Shown: positions 54,356 through 63,174 of the stretch, piece after piece
Layout: each line of letters starts with the position of its first letter
Numbering within the stretch: position 1 is the stretch's first letter
NCBI GenBank assembly: GCA_033283335.1
Contig: JAWMQP010000005.1
Location: 1 to 64,000 of the forward strand
Length of the DNA: 64,000 bases
From: Pseudomaricurvus sp033283335
GTDB lineage: Bacteria > Pseudomonadota > Gammaproteobacteria > Pseudomonadales > Cellvibrionaceae
Reading direction: 5' to 3'
The notes under the pieces: model-generated
Seen by the model: the letters and a program-made list of their open reading frames with translations, nothing else
The model's database searches: none
Told to the model about the DNA's origin: nothing
Translations under genes and position numbers: made by a program

Positions 54356-54766
54356 TTAACGCTGCTCCCCTGCTTCACGATTTGGTTGTTGTTCACCGAT
54401 GTCACGCTGGTCAATCACCGATGTGTGATCACCGGCAGCAAGCACCAGATACTCTTTATTGTCCCATTTGATCAGCATGAGGGTCTGTTTTGGACTAATG
54501 CGTTTTGATTGCACCAGCCCGAAACCCCGATCACGGGTTGCATAACTACTGTTCAGACGCGGTATGTAGCGTTGTAACTGTTTCAAGGCGGCGTACAGCA
54601 GCGCGGCGGTAACTGCCAGAACCGCTACCGCCTTCAACAGCATACTTCCGACAGCAACAGAATCTTGTTTGAAGGGAATGTCCGTTTGCGCACTGACCGT
54701 CTCGCCGACGAATACCAGGCACACGACCGTGATCAGTTGCAGTCGATAAATAAAAGCTTGCTGCAT
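54356..54766 (-). CDS. fliO: FliO-like flagellar biosynthesis protein
   Basis: 136 residues from ATG 54766. It has a signal peptide or anchor (LITVVCLVFVGETVSAQ), a membrane segment (LLKAVAVLAVTAALLYAAL), then a cytoplasmic part with LVQSKRISPKQTLMLIKWDNKEYLVLAAGDH, the FliO pattern (short membrane protein assisting FliP). It lies between fliN and fliP in the canonical order. Sequence conservation of FliO is always low, so position and layout carry the call. Confidence 0.85.
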   Translation of the reverse strand: MQQAFIYRLQLITVVCLVFVGETVSAQTDIPFKQDSVAVGSMLLKAVAVLAVTAALLYAALKQLQRYIPRLNSSYATRDRGFGLVQSKRISPKQTLMLIKWDNKEYLVLAAGDHTSVIDQRDIGEQQPNREAGEQR

Positions 54767-54773
54767 GACAGTG

Positions 54774-55127
54774 TCATTCGGCTTGCGTGAGGGGTAGGTC
54801 GGTACCTGCCACTTCAGTAATGCGCACGCCCAATTGATCGCCTGATGCCACCAGGGTACCCCGCGCCACAACCTGGTCTTCGAGCACAAGTTCCAAAGGT
54901 TGATCGACGCTCTCCTGCAGAGTAATCACCTCTCCGGCACTGAGCGAGAACAGCTCGGCCGCCGACAAAACCGCGCGCCCGACCCGCACTTCGAGATCCA
55001 CATTGACATGGCGCAGCAGCGCCAGATTGGGCTTGATCAAGCCACCGTCTTGCCGACTGGTGGATTCCGCCTCAGACTGCCCTGCCGTTTGACTGAAGTC
55101 CTGCAGGTCTACTTCTTGAATACTCAT
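54774..55127 (-). CDS. fliN: Flagellar C-ring protein FliN
   Basis: 117 residues with a C-terminal SpoA domain: LLRHVNVDLEVRVGRAVLSAAELFSLSAGEVITLQESVDQPLEL. It builds the switch/C-ring base and docks FliH. The ATG at 55127 overlaps the FliM-like stop (ATGA). The N-terminal ~30 residues are Gln/Ser-rich as in other FliN. Confidence 0.92.
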   Translation of the reverse strand: MSIQEVDLQDFSQTAGQSEAESTSRQDGGLIKPNLALLRHVNVDLEVRVGRAVLSAAELFSLSAGEVITLQESVDQPLELVLEDQVVARGTLVASGDQLGVRITEVAGTDLPLTQAE

Positions 55128-55933
55128 CCTTTTACTTCGCTCCCCCAAAGATCGCTATGTCCCATAATTTTGATTACTTTGTGCCCGTTGCCCTGCCCCA
55201 GTAACGAAGCAACCGGCAGTGTTTGTGCGTCTACCCGGATTCTGCACAAGCCGTCGAGACCGCGATCCATCGGGATGATATCCCCGACTTTGACAGCGGC
55301 CAGCTGATCGGCGGCCATAGACGCAGTACCCAGGCTAACGTCCAAGGTGACATCCATGCCCCGCGCCACCTGGGCAAAAGCGACACTCGTCAGTGGTGGT
55401 TGCACGGCATCCATATCGGCGTAAGCCAATGTGAGCAGACGATCGGGCAACAATACCCGGCACTGCACACTTCCCAGCCGGATTACAGCGCAGACAGTAC
55501 CGGACGCCGCAGCCAGGCTCGCGGGTGCTAACTTGTTGAAATTGAATCCTCTCCCGATAGACACTGAGTCAGTGCCAGCCAAGGCATGCCCCATGGCGTT
55601 GAAACACTCTGCCAGCAGCAGTTCCAGTAACGGCGATGTCCTGCTTTGCAACTCCTGTTGCAACTCCTGTTGTAACAACAATTCAAGCCATTGCCGTTCA
55701 CTGTCTGAATCAATACTCAACGCAACCCAGCGGTCAGTTTCATCCGCGGCAACGCCACCCCAGGACCAGGCTTCAGGAAGCGGTTGACCCGCACTCAGGC
55801 ACCAGGGTTCCAGTGACAAAATTTCCACAGCCTCGCCAGGGCACCAGCTTTTGGCAAAGTTAGCCAGACGCTGTTCGAGCAGGTGGGAGATGGCGGCCAG
55901 ATGTTTGTCGGCCAATAGTCGGTAGGGCTTCAC
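55124..55933 (-). CDS. FliM/SctQ-like C-ring protein (divergent)
   Basis: 269 residues in the fliM position, starting GTG 55933 (overlaps the flgE stop by one base). The C-terminal part has a SpoA-like pattern (VARGMDVTLDVSLGTASMAADQLAAVKVGDIIPMD), as in FliM/FliN and the SctQ proteins of injectisomes. It lacks the N-terminal EIDALL-type motif with which FliM binds phosphorylated CheY, and the middle domain is divergent. Called FliM-like because of order between flgE and fliN. Loss of the CheY site would uncouple this rotor from chemotaxis. Confidence 0.75.
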   Translation of the reverse strand: MKPYRLLADKHLAAISHLLEQRLANFAKSWCPGEAVEILSLEPWCLSAGQPLPEAWSWGGVAADETDRWVALSIDSDSERQWLELLLQQELQQELQSRTSPLLELLLAECFNAMGHALAGTDSVSIGRGFNFNKLAPASLAAASGTVCAVIRLGSVQCRVLLPDRLLTLAYADMDAVQPPLTSVAFAQVARGMDVTLDVSLGTASMAADQLAAVKVGDIIPMDRGLDGLCRIRVDAQTLPVASLLGQGNGHKVIKIMGHSDLWGSEVKG

Positions 55934-57141
55934 TATTTAATGGCCTCAATCAGCTGTTGCGCCATCTCGTTGGCAACGGTTAACACTTGTGAGGACGCTT
56001 GATAGCCTCGCTGGATCACCACGAGATCAGTAAATTGCTGCGACAGCTCTACGTTGGAGAGCTCTACCTTGCCCTGCAGGATCGAGCCGGCACCACCAAC
56101 CGTTGCTGCACTGTATTCGGCACTGGTACCGGGTAGCGCCTTGAACAGACCACTGCCAAGGGTCTCCAATCCTTGCTGATTAAGGAATTGCGCCAGTGCC
56201 AGCTGGGCAAACTGGGTGCTGACCTCGTTGGTATACTTGGCAAAAAATCTTCCCTCCGTATCGACGTCAATACTCAGCAAACTGCCACGTGCATTACCAT
56301 TTTGGGTATCGAATGCGAGATCCGAGCTGGCACCACTGGAGAAGGAAGTGGCAGCGGTAAAGCTGCCTGGCTCGCCGAAATCCAGGGTCAGCGTAAGGGG
56401 TTCCGAATCCGCTGGTGAATACGTAAAGCTGTATTGATTGAAACCCTCGGCAGGAGAACCATTCCCCTGGAAGCGAATTTCACCTCCGGTGTCGATGATG
56501 TTGCCGTCCGCATCGCGAATCTGCAGCAACCAGCTACGAGGCGTTACCGCGCTGTTATTGTTAAAGGCGATGCTGAGCGTGGACTTATTGCCAACGGCAT
56601 CGTGAACTTCAACTTCAGAGACAACATGTTCGGACGCACCTGTGGATAAATTACCGACGAAGGTGACTTCGGAAGTGGCAATAGCGGGGGTGGTACGAAA
56701 ATCACTGATATTGATATTCACCAACTGGCCCGATGGATTGATGCCCATCACCTTACTGCCGCCATCCCGAGTTACCAGATAACCATCATCACTGAAATCG
56801 AACTGACCGGCCCGGGTGTAGTAATAGTCACCCCGATTTTCGAGCACAAAAAAGCCGTTACCATCTATCGCCACATCCGTGTCATTACCGGTATCTCGAA
56901 ACTCGCCCTGATTGAAGCGTATGGTGGTGGTATCGGCGGTAACCCCTTCGCCATACTGACCACCGGAAAAATCACGACCCGAACTGTCGGCGTAGCTGTA
57001 ACCGTAAAAGACATCTTCAAACACCAGGTCCGAACTCTTGTAACCAGCGGTATTGACGTTGGCAACGTTTTGACTGAGCACGTCAAGACCCTTGGAAAAA
57101 CTGGCCAGGCCGGACATGCCGGTATAGACACTACCTAACAT
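55933..57141 (-). CDS. flgE: Flagellar hook protein FlgE
   Basis: 402 residues. N-terminal FLG-BB rod motif MLGSVYTGMSGLASFSKGLDVLSQNVANVNTAGYKSSD and C-terminal KVELSNVELSQQFTDLVVIQRGYQASSQVLTVANEMAQQLIEAI form the coiled-coil core of the hook; the middle domains are beta-rich (FGEPGSFTAATSFSSG). Hook length and motifs are normal. Directly upstream of fliM-like and downstream of flgD, which caps the growing hook. Confidence 0.95.
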   Translation of the reverse strand: MLGSVYTGMSGLASFSKGLDVLSQNVANVNTAGYKSSDLVFEDVFYGYSYADSSGRDFSGGQYGEGVTADTTTIRFNQGEFRDTGNDTDVAIDGNGFFVLENRGDYYYTRAGQFDFSDDGYLVTRDGGSKVMGINPSGQLVNINISDFRTTPAIATSEVTFVGNLSTGASEHVVSEVEVHDAVGNKSTLSIAFNNNSAVTPRSWLLQIRDADGNIIDTGGEIRFQGNGSPAEGFNQYSFTYSPADSEPLTLTLDFGEPGSFTAATSFSSGASSDLAFDTQNGNARGSLLSIDVDTEGRFFAKYTNEVSTQFAQLALAQFLNQQGLETLGSGLFKALPGTSAEYSAATVGGAGSILQGKVELSNVELSQQFTDLVVIQRGYQASSQVLTVANEMAQQLIEAIK

Positions 57142-57153
57142 ATCAACTCCTTG

Positions 57154-57564
57154 TTATTGAACCACTGAAATCTGTGAGAGTGAAACGTCGTTAATAAAAG
57201 TTCCGCTGGCGGTCCTCACCGTCATGAGTGGGTGCCCTTGATCGAAACGAATGGTTGTCACCTCTCCCACTTCTGAACCGGTGGCGGTCGCTACTTCCAC
57301 CGTTTTCCCAATCAAGTTGATTGATTGATCCGCCGTATGCAGTGCCAGCATAGACTCCAGCTTGTCGCTCATCTGGCGGCTCTGCTCGAGGCTGGTAAAC
57401 TGGGCCAATTGGGCAATAAATTCTTTGTTGTCCATTGGCTCCAGCGGGTCCTGATAACTGAGCTGAGTCAATAGAATCTTGAACAGGTCCTCCTGATTGA
57501 CAACTGTCTGTTGAGGCTGCTGCACCTCTTGCTCCTGCGCCCCGCCAATCGCATCTACCGGCAT
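57154..57564 (-). CDS. flgD: Flagellar hook-capping protein FlgD (short form)
   Basis: 136 residues with the FlgD N-terminal motif FKILLTQLSYQDPLEPMDNKEFIAQLAQFTSLEQ, then ~60 residues of beta-like sequence. Typical FlgD is ~220-240 residues and has a C-terminal FnIII/Tudor module; most of that is missing. It assembles hook subunits; the short form may still cap. 12 bp before flgE. Confidence 0.92.
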   Translation of the reverse strand: MPVDAIGGAQEQEVQQPQQTVVNQEDLFKILLTQLSYQDPLEPMDNKEFIAQLAQFTSLEQSRQMSDKLESMLALHTADQSINLIGKTVEVATATGSEVGEVTTIRFDQGHPLMTVRTASGTFINDVSLSQISVVQ

Positions 57565-57588
57565 TGTCCACTCCTTTAACTCTGTTGC

Positions 57589-58230
57589 TTATACAAGCCT
57601 ATTGATTAACCCATCGTGGCCAGAGGCTTGTTTACGTTCCCCCAACACCAGTTCACCCGCAATAAAGACTTTGTTCAGTGAGATACCATGTTCCTGCAGG
57701 AACTCACGCATAACTTGCAGGTCTGATACTCCCACCGTGCGCTCGAAATTTTTAGGTAAAAATAACTTAACGCCCTGCTCATCAGGCAGCAGCAGAACTC
57801 CCTGCTGCTGCAGCTCTTGCGGGGTTTGAAGCACGGTCGTCTTCGCGGCCAATGACAATGAATTACTCATCTGCCGCACATTCTTTATAACCGACTGCAC
57901 CACCGGAGGCAGTTCCAGCAACCGCGCCGTTTCGCGGCCCACTCCGGTTAAAGAGTGACCGCCACGGACAGACGGCGTCGGCTGTGGCGAAATTGGTGCA
58001 GGCTTGTCATTGCATTGTGGCTCAAGCGGCAGGGAGCCATACCGATGACCAGCCCATTCCGGCGTTTCCACATCCCGCATGGCAGCTGAACCAGTTTCTT
58101 GTTCAACCGGAGGTGAATGCTGAGCGATTTGCTGGCCTGTAAAGGCACTATCCCACTGTTGTTTCAGCGATTGGGTACGCTGATAGCCTTGCAAGTCCAC
58201 TGAGGCTGGCAGTTCCAGATCGATTTTCAC
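57589..58230 (-). CDS. FliK-like hook-length control protein (divergent)
   Basis: 213 residues, start GTG 58230 preceded by AGGAG. The Pro/Ser/Gln-rich N-terminal two thirds are low complexity and the C-terminal third (GVLLLPDEQGVKLFLPKNFERTVGVSDLQVMREFLQEHGISLNKVFI) is compact, the same build as FliK (secreted ruler and switch). Position between fliJ and flgD is the canonical fliK slot. Direct family similarity is weak, so the call rests on position and architecture. Confidence 0.65.
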   Translation of the reverse strand: MKIDLELPASVDLQGYQRTQSLKQQWDSAFTGQQIAQHSPPVEQETGSAAMRDVETPEWAGHRYGSLPLEPQCNDKPAPISPQPTPSVRGGHSLTGVGRETARLLELPPVVQSVIKNVRQMSNSLSLAAKTTVLQTPQELQQQGVLLLPDEQGVKLFLPKNFERTVGVSDLQVMREFLQEHGISLNKVFIAGELVLGERKQASGHDGLINRLV

Positions 58231-58234
58231 CCTC

Positions 58235-58669
58235 TCAGCTCCTGCCAAATCGCTGTAACACCAGATCTTCCTGTTGCGCCCAGACATTGTCCTGTTGTAT
58301 CAGTTCGCGCTCCGCGGCTTTGGCCATCCGAATCTCACCCAGTTTTTCTTTTCGCTTTTCTGCCTGCTGCAATTGCACCAGCAACTGATCCAGGTCTCCC
58401 TGAAGCGCATCACGACTGGAGAGCAATGCGGCTTCCTGTGTTGCCAAGGCATCTACATTGGTATGGCACCACTGCAATCGTTCCAGATCGATGTTCGGCG
58501 CAGACAGGTATTCTCGCTGTGCGGCCTGAATGTCCTGGTAGGCGTTTCTTACCCTATCCAGCTCCTCCACAGTGTGCTGCAACTGCTCTTGCAGTACAGA
58601 CAGCTGACTGGAAAGCTGCATCATGTCCACCTGTTCCAGGCGCATCATCAGATCAATCTTCAGCGTCAT
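58235..58669 (-). CDS. fliJ: FliJ-like flagellar export chaperone
   Basis: 144 residues, almost entirely coiled coil (DMMQLSSQLSVLQEQLQHTVEELDRVRNAYQDI and later QQAEKRKEKLGEIRMAKAAERELIQQ). FliJ links the FliI ATPase to the export gate and recycles chaperones. The start ATG at 58669 is 2 bp after the fliI stop; a longer frame would run over fliI. Position between fliI and fliK supports the call; coiled-coil proteins are hard to assign by sequence alone. Confidence 0.8.
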   Translation of the reverse strand: MTLKIDLMMRLEQVDMMQLSSQLSVLQEQLQHTVEELDRVRNAYQDIQAAQREYLSAPNIDLERLQWCHTNVDALATQEAALLSSRDALQGDLDQLLVQLQQAEKRKEKLGEIRMAKAAERELIQQDNVWAQQEDLVLQRFGRS

Positions 58670-58671
58670 TC

Positions 58672-59982
58672 TCAAGACCTCAGTATCTGTTGCAGACTGG
58701 CCCATGTCTGTTCCCGCATAGAGCATTCAGACTCAGCCTGCTGCAGAAAGCGATTGGTATCGGCGACCGTTCTTACCGCCTTGTCCAACAGAGGATTGGT
58801 ACCCTGTTTATAGGCTCCAAGTTCAATCAGGTCACTTGAGCGTTTGTATTCAGCAATCAATGCCTGCAGCTCTTTAGCCAATTTATTTTCTTCATCACTG
58901 CGCAGCTGACGTGCCAATCGGCTGTTGCTTTCCAGCGGCTCTATCGCTGGGAAATGCCCCCGCTCAGCCAGCTTTCGGTCCAGTACAATATGACCATCCA
59001 CAATCGAGCGGACACTGTCCGCGATGGGATCATTCATGTTGTCGCCCTCAACCAGCACCGTGTAAATGGCGGTTATACTGCCACCGGAAGCCGAAGTTCC
59101 GGCTCGCTCCAGCATTTTCGGCAGCAGGGCAAAGACGGAAGGGGTGTAGCCCCTGGCAGTTGGGGGCTCTCCAACCGACAAACCAATTTCCCGTTGAGCC
59201 ATGGCAAAGCGGGTTACGGAATCCATGGTCAGCATGACCTGCTTGCCGCAATCCCTGAAGTATTCCGCGATTGCCGATGCCGCCAGTGCCGCGTGTGAAC
59301 GAAACAGTGCTGACTGATCCGATGTAGCCACCACCACCACGGACCGGCGCATCCCCTCCTCGCCCAGTGACTGACTGATGAACTCGGCCACCTCCCGGCC
59401 ACGCTCTCCAATCAGCGCGATCACATTCACTTCGGCATCCATGTTGCGCGCGATCATGCCCAGCAAGGTACTTTTGCCGACGCCACTGCCGGCAAAGATT
59501 CCCAGACGCTGGCCGCGCCCCAGGGTGGTGAGAGAATCAATGACCCGAATACCGGTATGCAGCTTCGTGCTGATGGGCGGGCGAGTCAGTGGATTTACCG
59601 GTTCTGCCAGAATGTCGTAAAAGCTCGCTGGCGAGATTTCTTCCCGACCATCCAATGGCTTCCCGAACGGATCGATAACCCGTCCCAACAAGGCTTCACC
59701 AACCGGGACTTTCACCCCCTCGCCAGTGGCAATAATTTCGCTGCCTTTACGAATACCACGCAAGTGTCCGTAAGGCATCAACAGCACCCGATCATTACGT
59801 ATACCGACCACCTCAGCCAATAGCGGCTCGCGATCGTCGCCGTTGTGTATTTCGCAGCGCTCTCCCAAAAATACATCGGGGCCGTCGGCTTCAATAATCA
59901 GGCCAAAGAATTGCCTGACCCGACCAGCCCGTTTTATCAACGAAGCTGACGACAAGGCACATTTCAACTGCTCAACGTCCAT
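58672..59982 (-). CDS. fliI: Flagellum-specific ATPase FliI
   Basis: 436 residues of the F1-like T3SS ATPase family: N-terminal beta domain, GLLIGAGVGKS-type P-loop as GIFAGSGVGKSTLL (about 165-178), VIALIGERGREVAEF, Walker B-like KQVMLTMDSVTRFAMAQREIG, and GSITAIYTVLVEGDNMNDPIADSVRSI. It powers unfolding and export of flagellar proteins with FliH as regulator. Starts within the end of fliH (11-bp overlap). Confidence 0.96.
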   Translation of the reverse strand: MDVEQLKCALSSASLIKRAGRVRQFFGLIIEADGPDVFLGERCEIHNGDDREPLLAEVVGIRNDRVLLMPYGHLRGIRKGSEIIATGEGVKVPVGEALLGRVIDPFGKPLDGREEISPASFYDILAEPVNPLTRPPISTKLHTGIRVIDSLTTLGRGQRLGIFAGSGVGKSTLLGMIARNMDAEVNVIALIGERGREVAEFISQSLGEEGMRRSVVVVATSDQSALFRSHAALAASAIAEYFRDCGKQVMLTMDSVTRFAMAQREIGLSVGEPPTARGYTPSVFALLPKMLERAGTSASGGSITAIYTVLVEGDNMNDPIADSVRSIVDGHIVLDRKLAERGHFPAIEPLESNSRLARQLRSDEENKLAKELQALIAEYKRSSDLIELGAYKQGTNPLLDKAVRTVADTNRFLQQAESECSMREQTWASLQQILRS

Positions 59983-60694
59983 TTGCCGCCCGTCCCGCCT
60001 GGAGCACTTGATGCAATAACGTCAACTGGGTTTCCAAGCGGCCGTCGATGGTACCTTCAGAGTATTCCACCAGACAGCCTCCCAGATGCACACGGCCATC
60101 CACTTGCAGCTCCACCCCCCTTGCATAGAGGGAATCGGCCAGCCCTGACTGCTTTAAGCGCAACTGATCCGTTTCATGCAGTAACACCCGTGCCTGACCG
60201 TGCACTCCGGCCTCTTTCAACACGGCATCCACCACGGCTTTAATCACCTTGTCATCCAGGTATTGAGCGCCGATAACCTTGGTCACCGCCGTTAACGTCA
60301 GGTCTGCCATACTGGACTGCAGTTCCACAAGGGCCATCTCCCCGGCCTTGCTGATGGCAGCCAGCTGTGACTCCAACTGCCCTCGACTGTTTTGCAGCCA
60401 CTCGTGTTGCTCCTGGGCCGCCAGGGCCAAGCCTGCCTCGTGCCCCTTCTGGCGCGCTTCCTCCTGAGCTTGAGCGCACAGCAGTTGAATTTCCTGACGG
60501 GAACGACCGCGCTCCTCATCCAATTGCGCCTGCAACTGCTGCAGCTGCAGTCGCAGCTCCTCCAGCTCGCGTTCATGTGTGCAGGATTGAACCTTCTCAG
60601 GCACCCGTTGCACATCTGAGGCCGCACTTGCTGCCTCATCTTGTCTCCTGCCCAGCAAGATACTGTTTCTTGAAATACCCGTTTCTAAGGTCAT
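59972..60694 (-). CDS. fliH: FliH-like regulator of the flagellar ATPase
   Basis: 240 residues. An N-terminal region with a long Gln/Glu-rich coiled coil (about 35-115: ERELEELRLQLQQLQAQLDEERG...) is followed by a C-terminal V-ATPase E/FliH domain (VTKVIGAQYLDDKVIKAVVDAVLKEAGVHGQARVLLHETDQLRL). FliH dimers bind FliI and anchor it to the C-ring. It overlaps fliI by 11 bp. Confidence 0.88.
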   Translation of the reverse strand: MTLETGISRNSILLGRRQDEAASAASDVQRVPEKVQSCTHERELEELRLQLQQLQAQLDEERGRSRQEIQLLCAQAQEEARQKGHEAGLALAAQEQHEWLQNSRGQLESQLAAISKAGEMALVELQSSMADLTLTAVTKVIGAQYLDDKVIKAVVDAVLKEAGVHGQARVLLHETDQLRLKQSGLADSLYARGVELQVDGRVHLGGCLVEYSEGTIDGRLETQLTLLHQVLQAGRAANGR

Positions 60695-60733
60695 TACCCA
60701 TCAACTCCCCACGGCAAACGACTCACACTCGAT

Positions 60734-61012
60734 TCAGGCATCGGTCCTGCCGACGAAATCCAACACAACGGCGGTAACGGACGGGCTCAACAGACCCGCC
60801 TGAGCCTTGCGGAATGCATCCATGGTGACCCGATCTTCCGATACGGTGTGTAAAACATTTTCGAAGTCACTTTCAGCAGGAGCACGACCCGCCTGTCGCA
60901 GCACCTCACGTTCGATTTGATGCCGTGCCGTCGGCGGCAAGGCCGCCAACTGCTGCTCTCTTTCGTTGACGTTCAACAGCGCAAGTCGTTTAACCAGGGC
61001 ACTAAGCGGCAT
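60734..61012 (-). CDS. Unknown 92-residue protein in the fliG position
   Basis: It occupies the slot of fliG between fliF and fliH but has only 92 residues versus ~330 for FliG. MPLSALVKRLALLNVNEREQQ... is followed by LAALPPTARHQIEREVLRQAG, a helical segment faintly like the ALPPELRAEVxRRI segment of the FliG middle domain, and by LHTVSEDRVTMDAFRKAQAGLL. The torque helix with its charged residues is not visible. Start ATG 61012 (GAGG nine bases upstream) overlaps fliF by 11 bp; the frame also opens at TTG 61045. Either a reduced FliG or an unrelated switch component. Confidence 0.6.
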   Translation of the reverse strand: MPLSALVKRLALLNVNEREQQLAALPPTARHQIEREVLRQAGRAPAESDFENVLHTVSEDRVTMDAFRKAQAGLLSPSVTAVVLDFVGRTDA

Positions 61013-62399
61013 CGAGTTTGCCCTCAATACTATCCGCCCACGCAACCAGCTCTCTCTGCAACTGCTGCTTTTCCCGATTGCGCCTTAAGCTACCCATCGA
61101 CACAAACAGCAACAGGCCGCCCGCAGCAAAGCCGCCAAACGCTGCAGCAACGGTGGGTATCAAACCCTCGGGGTTTGCCTGTGTCCGTTCAAGCCAGTTT
61201 TTGGCTGCCAAGGGTGCAGTGTCCATCTCAGCGTCCATCGCCACACTCCTGACAGGATGCTCAAGCTCCGTTCGCGCGGCCACCGTCGCTTTATTCACGG
61301 CCAGGTTATGCCGGAATACGGCCAGTCGATCTCCGCGATCGGTATTCAGACCCACGGTTGTCGCAATCAATTGTTCCAGCCCTTGCAATTCGGTCGAATC
61401 AGCAGCGTCGTTGACCATGACACTGAGATGAATTCTGGCAACTTCCCCTCCCAAATATTGCACTTGATCGGTCTGACGACCGACCAGCAATTCAACCTCT
61501 TCCACGGTATCTCGGGAGCCCGCTTTATCAGCGCTGGTGCGCTGTGTGGTTTTGCGATTTTTGACCACACTGCCATCGGCTTCGGGCAAGTAAGTCTCTC
61601 GTCGCGTGGAGGTTTGTTTCATGTCGAGCTGCACGTCGATGTTGACGATATAGTTGTCAGCACCCAATGCCGCATCCAGAAGTGTCTGCAACTTGGTCAG
61701 GTAATGTGACTCGATTTCCTCTTTGCGCTCCAGGCCCAGCGAGGTGACCGAAGAGAAGTCATCGTCCCGATCTCTTGACAGTACAACGCCGGCTGAATTG
61801 GTCACCACCACCGAGGTACTGTCCATTTTTCGAACGGACGCTGCTACTATCCGTTGAATGCCGGCAATCTGGGAACCGGAAAGGTCTTCCCCCTGATGCA
61901 AAAACAACGTAACTGAGGCCGAAGATTTCTTATCATCCTGGGCAAACAACCCTGAATCGGGCAACACCAGATGTACTCGACAGTATTTCACCTCTTTCAG
62001 CGCCATGATGGTTCTTGACAGCTCGCCTTCCAGGGCGCGCTGAAAATTGATTTTCTGGGCGAACTCCGTCATACCAAAATCGGATTCATTAAAGAGCTCA
62101 AAACCATGCACTTCGTCGAATGCCACGCCCGACTCCATGACACTGATGCGTGCCTTGTGCACATCGGACTGACCCACGCTCACCACGCCCTCATGATGAT
62201 CAATAAAATAACTGACTCCGCTTCGATCCAACTCGGCTGCAACCCGATTAATCTCCGCCTCGGTCAGATTGGTAAACAGCACTTCCTTACCATCGGATAG
62301 TACCCACCAGATTCCCACCACCATAAACAACGCAATCGCAAGTCCAGCAAGCAGGACAAGAATTTGCTTTTTATTGTCTTCAAACACCATCATCACCAC
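61002..62399 (-). CDS. fliF: Flagellar MS-ring protein FliF (short C-terminal tail)
   Basis: 465 residues versus ~550 typical. TM1 (about 12-34), then YscJ/FliF ring-building motifs (KEVLFTNLTEAEINRVAAELDRSGV, FGMTEFAQKINFQRALEGELSRTI, VKYCRVHLVLPDSGLF), the beta-collar region, and TM2 near residues 418-437. The cytoplasmic tail after TM2 is only ~28 residues and lacks the conserved FliG-binding C-terminus. Together with the 92-residue gene next to it, this suggests a non-standard rotor-MS-ring connection. Start codon is GTG or one of two ATGs near 62399. Confidence 0.9.
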   Translation of the reverse strand: MVMMVFEDNKKQILVLLAGLAIALFMVVGIWWVLSDGKEVLFTNLTEAEINRVAAELDRSGVSYFIDHHEGVVSVGQSDVHKARISVMESGVAFDEVHGFELFNESDFGMTEFAQKINFQRALEGELSRTIMALKEVKYCRVHLVLPDSGLFAQDDKKSSASVTLFLHQGEDLSGSQIAGIQRIVAASVRKMDSTSVVVTNSAGVVLSRDRDDDFSSVTSLGLERKEEIESHYLTKLQTLLDAALGADNYIVNIDVQLDMKQTSTRRETYLPEADGSVVKNRKTTQRTSADKAGSRDTVEEVELLVGRQTDQVQYLGGEVARIHLSVMVNDAADSTELQGLEQLIATTVGLNTDRGDRLAVFRHNLAVNKATVAARTELEHPVRSVAMDAEMDTAPLAAKNWLERTQANPEGLIPTVAAAFGGFAAGGLLLFVSMGSLRRNREKQQLQRELVAWADSIEGKLDAA

Positions 62400-62734
62400 T
62401 ATAGCTGCATGCGCATCATTTCCTGATACGCTTCCAAGACCTTGTTTCTGAGCTGTAAGGAGAACTGGAAAGCAGTTTTTGATTTCTCCAGTGACAGCAT
62501 GACTTCATGAAGATTTTCCGCTTCACCGGTCACCAACTTTTGCAAAGCCACTTCACCCTGCAAGACATCCTGATTCAACTGGTTCAGACCATTGGCTATC
62601 AATTTTTCGAAGTCAGAAGGTCTGACCGAGTCCGAACGATTGAATTCGATTGGGCTTAGCTCCATTTCACCGATAGAACCAATGGCATCTATAGAACCAA
62701 AGGCATCAATAGAGCCGATTGCATCAATAGTCAT
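62399..62734 (-). CDS. fliE: Flagellar hook-basal body protein FliE
   Basis: 111 residues. The C-terminal 75 are typical FliE (FEKLIANGLNQLNQDVLQGEVALQKLVTGEAENLHEVMLSLEKSKTAFQFSLQLRNKVLEAYQEMMRMQL), the adaptor between MS ring and rod. The N-terminus is unusual: three copies of an 18-bp unit encode (D/G)AxGSI repeats (IDAIGSIDAFGSIDAIGSI). It overlaps flgC by 4 bp. Confidence 0.93.
   Translation of the reverse strand: MTIDAIGSIDAFGSIDAIGSIGEMELSPIEFNRSDSVRPSDFEKLIANGLNQLNQDVLQGEVALQKLVTGEAENLHEVMLSLEKSKTAFQFSLQLRNKVLEAYQEMMRMQL
62671..62724. repeat. 18-bp tandem repeat at the fliE start
   Basis: Three units of 18 bp (62671-62688, 62689-62706, 62707-62724) encode a hexapeptide IDAxGS repeat at the FliE N-terminus. 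The unit length is a multiple of three, so copy-number change would not break the frame. Confidence 0.85.
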
Positions 62735-63174
62735 TTTGAACTTCCTATTTCAAGCGCATGCTGCAACATGGATTTACTGGCATTAATCACTTTGATATTG
62801 GCCTCATAAGCCCTGGTTGCCGACATCATGGTCACCATCTCAGCAAGATGATCCACCGCCGGGTAATACACCATGCCTTCAGCATTGGCGTATGGATGAC
62901 CAGGCTCATAGACCTTCTTTGGCAATTCGGTCGCGGTATCAACCGCAGACACCTTTACCCCGGCAGCTAAGGTTTCCTGAGAAAAGTGGTTCAAATACCC
63001 AGAGAAGTCCGCAGCGGTGATTGCTGATCCAGTGACCCGTACCGGACGATAAACAGTATCGGCGCTCGGTGCAGGCACATTTTCGTTGGCAATATTTTTG
63101 GCTACGGCTTCCATTCTTGCTTTTTCCAGCAATAAACCGCTGGCGCTGATCTCAAACACAGACATGTAATCCAT
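62731..63174 (-). CDS. flgC: Flagellar basal-body rod protein FlgC
   Basis: 147 residues with the rod N-terminal motif FEISASGLLLEKARMEAVAKNIANENVPAPSADT and the C-terminal YANAEGMVYYPAVDHLAEMVTMMSATRAYEANIKVINASKSMLQHALEIG. Proximal rod component. Its start overlaps the flgB stop by one base (TAATG). Confidence 0.95.
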   Translation of the reverse strand: MDYMSVFEISASGLLLEKARMEAVAKNIANENVPAPSADTVYRPVRVTGSAITAADFSGYLNHFSQETLAAGVKVSAVDTATELPKKVYEPGHPYANAEGMVYYPAVDHLAEMVTMMSATRAYEANIKVINASKSMLQHALEIGSSK

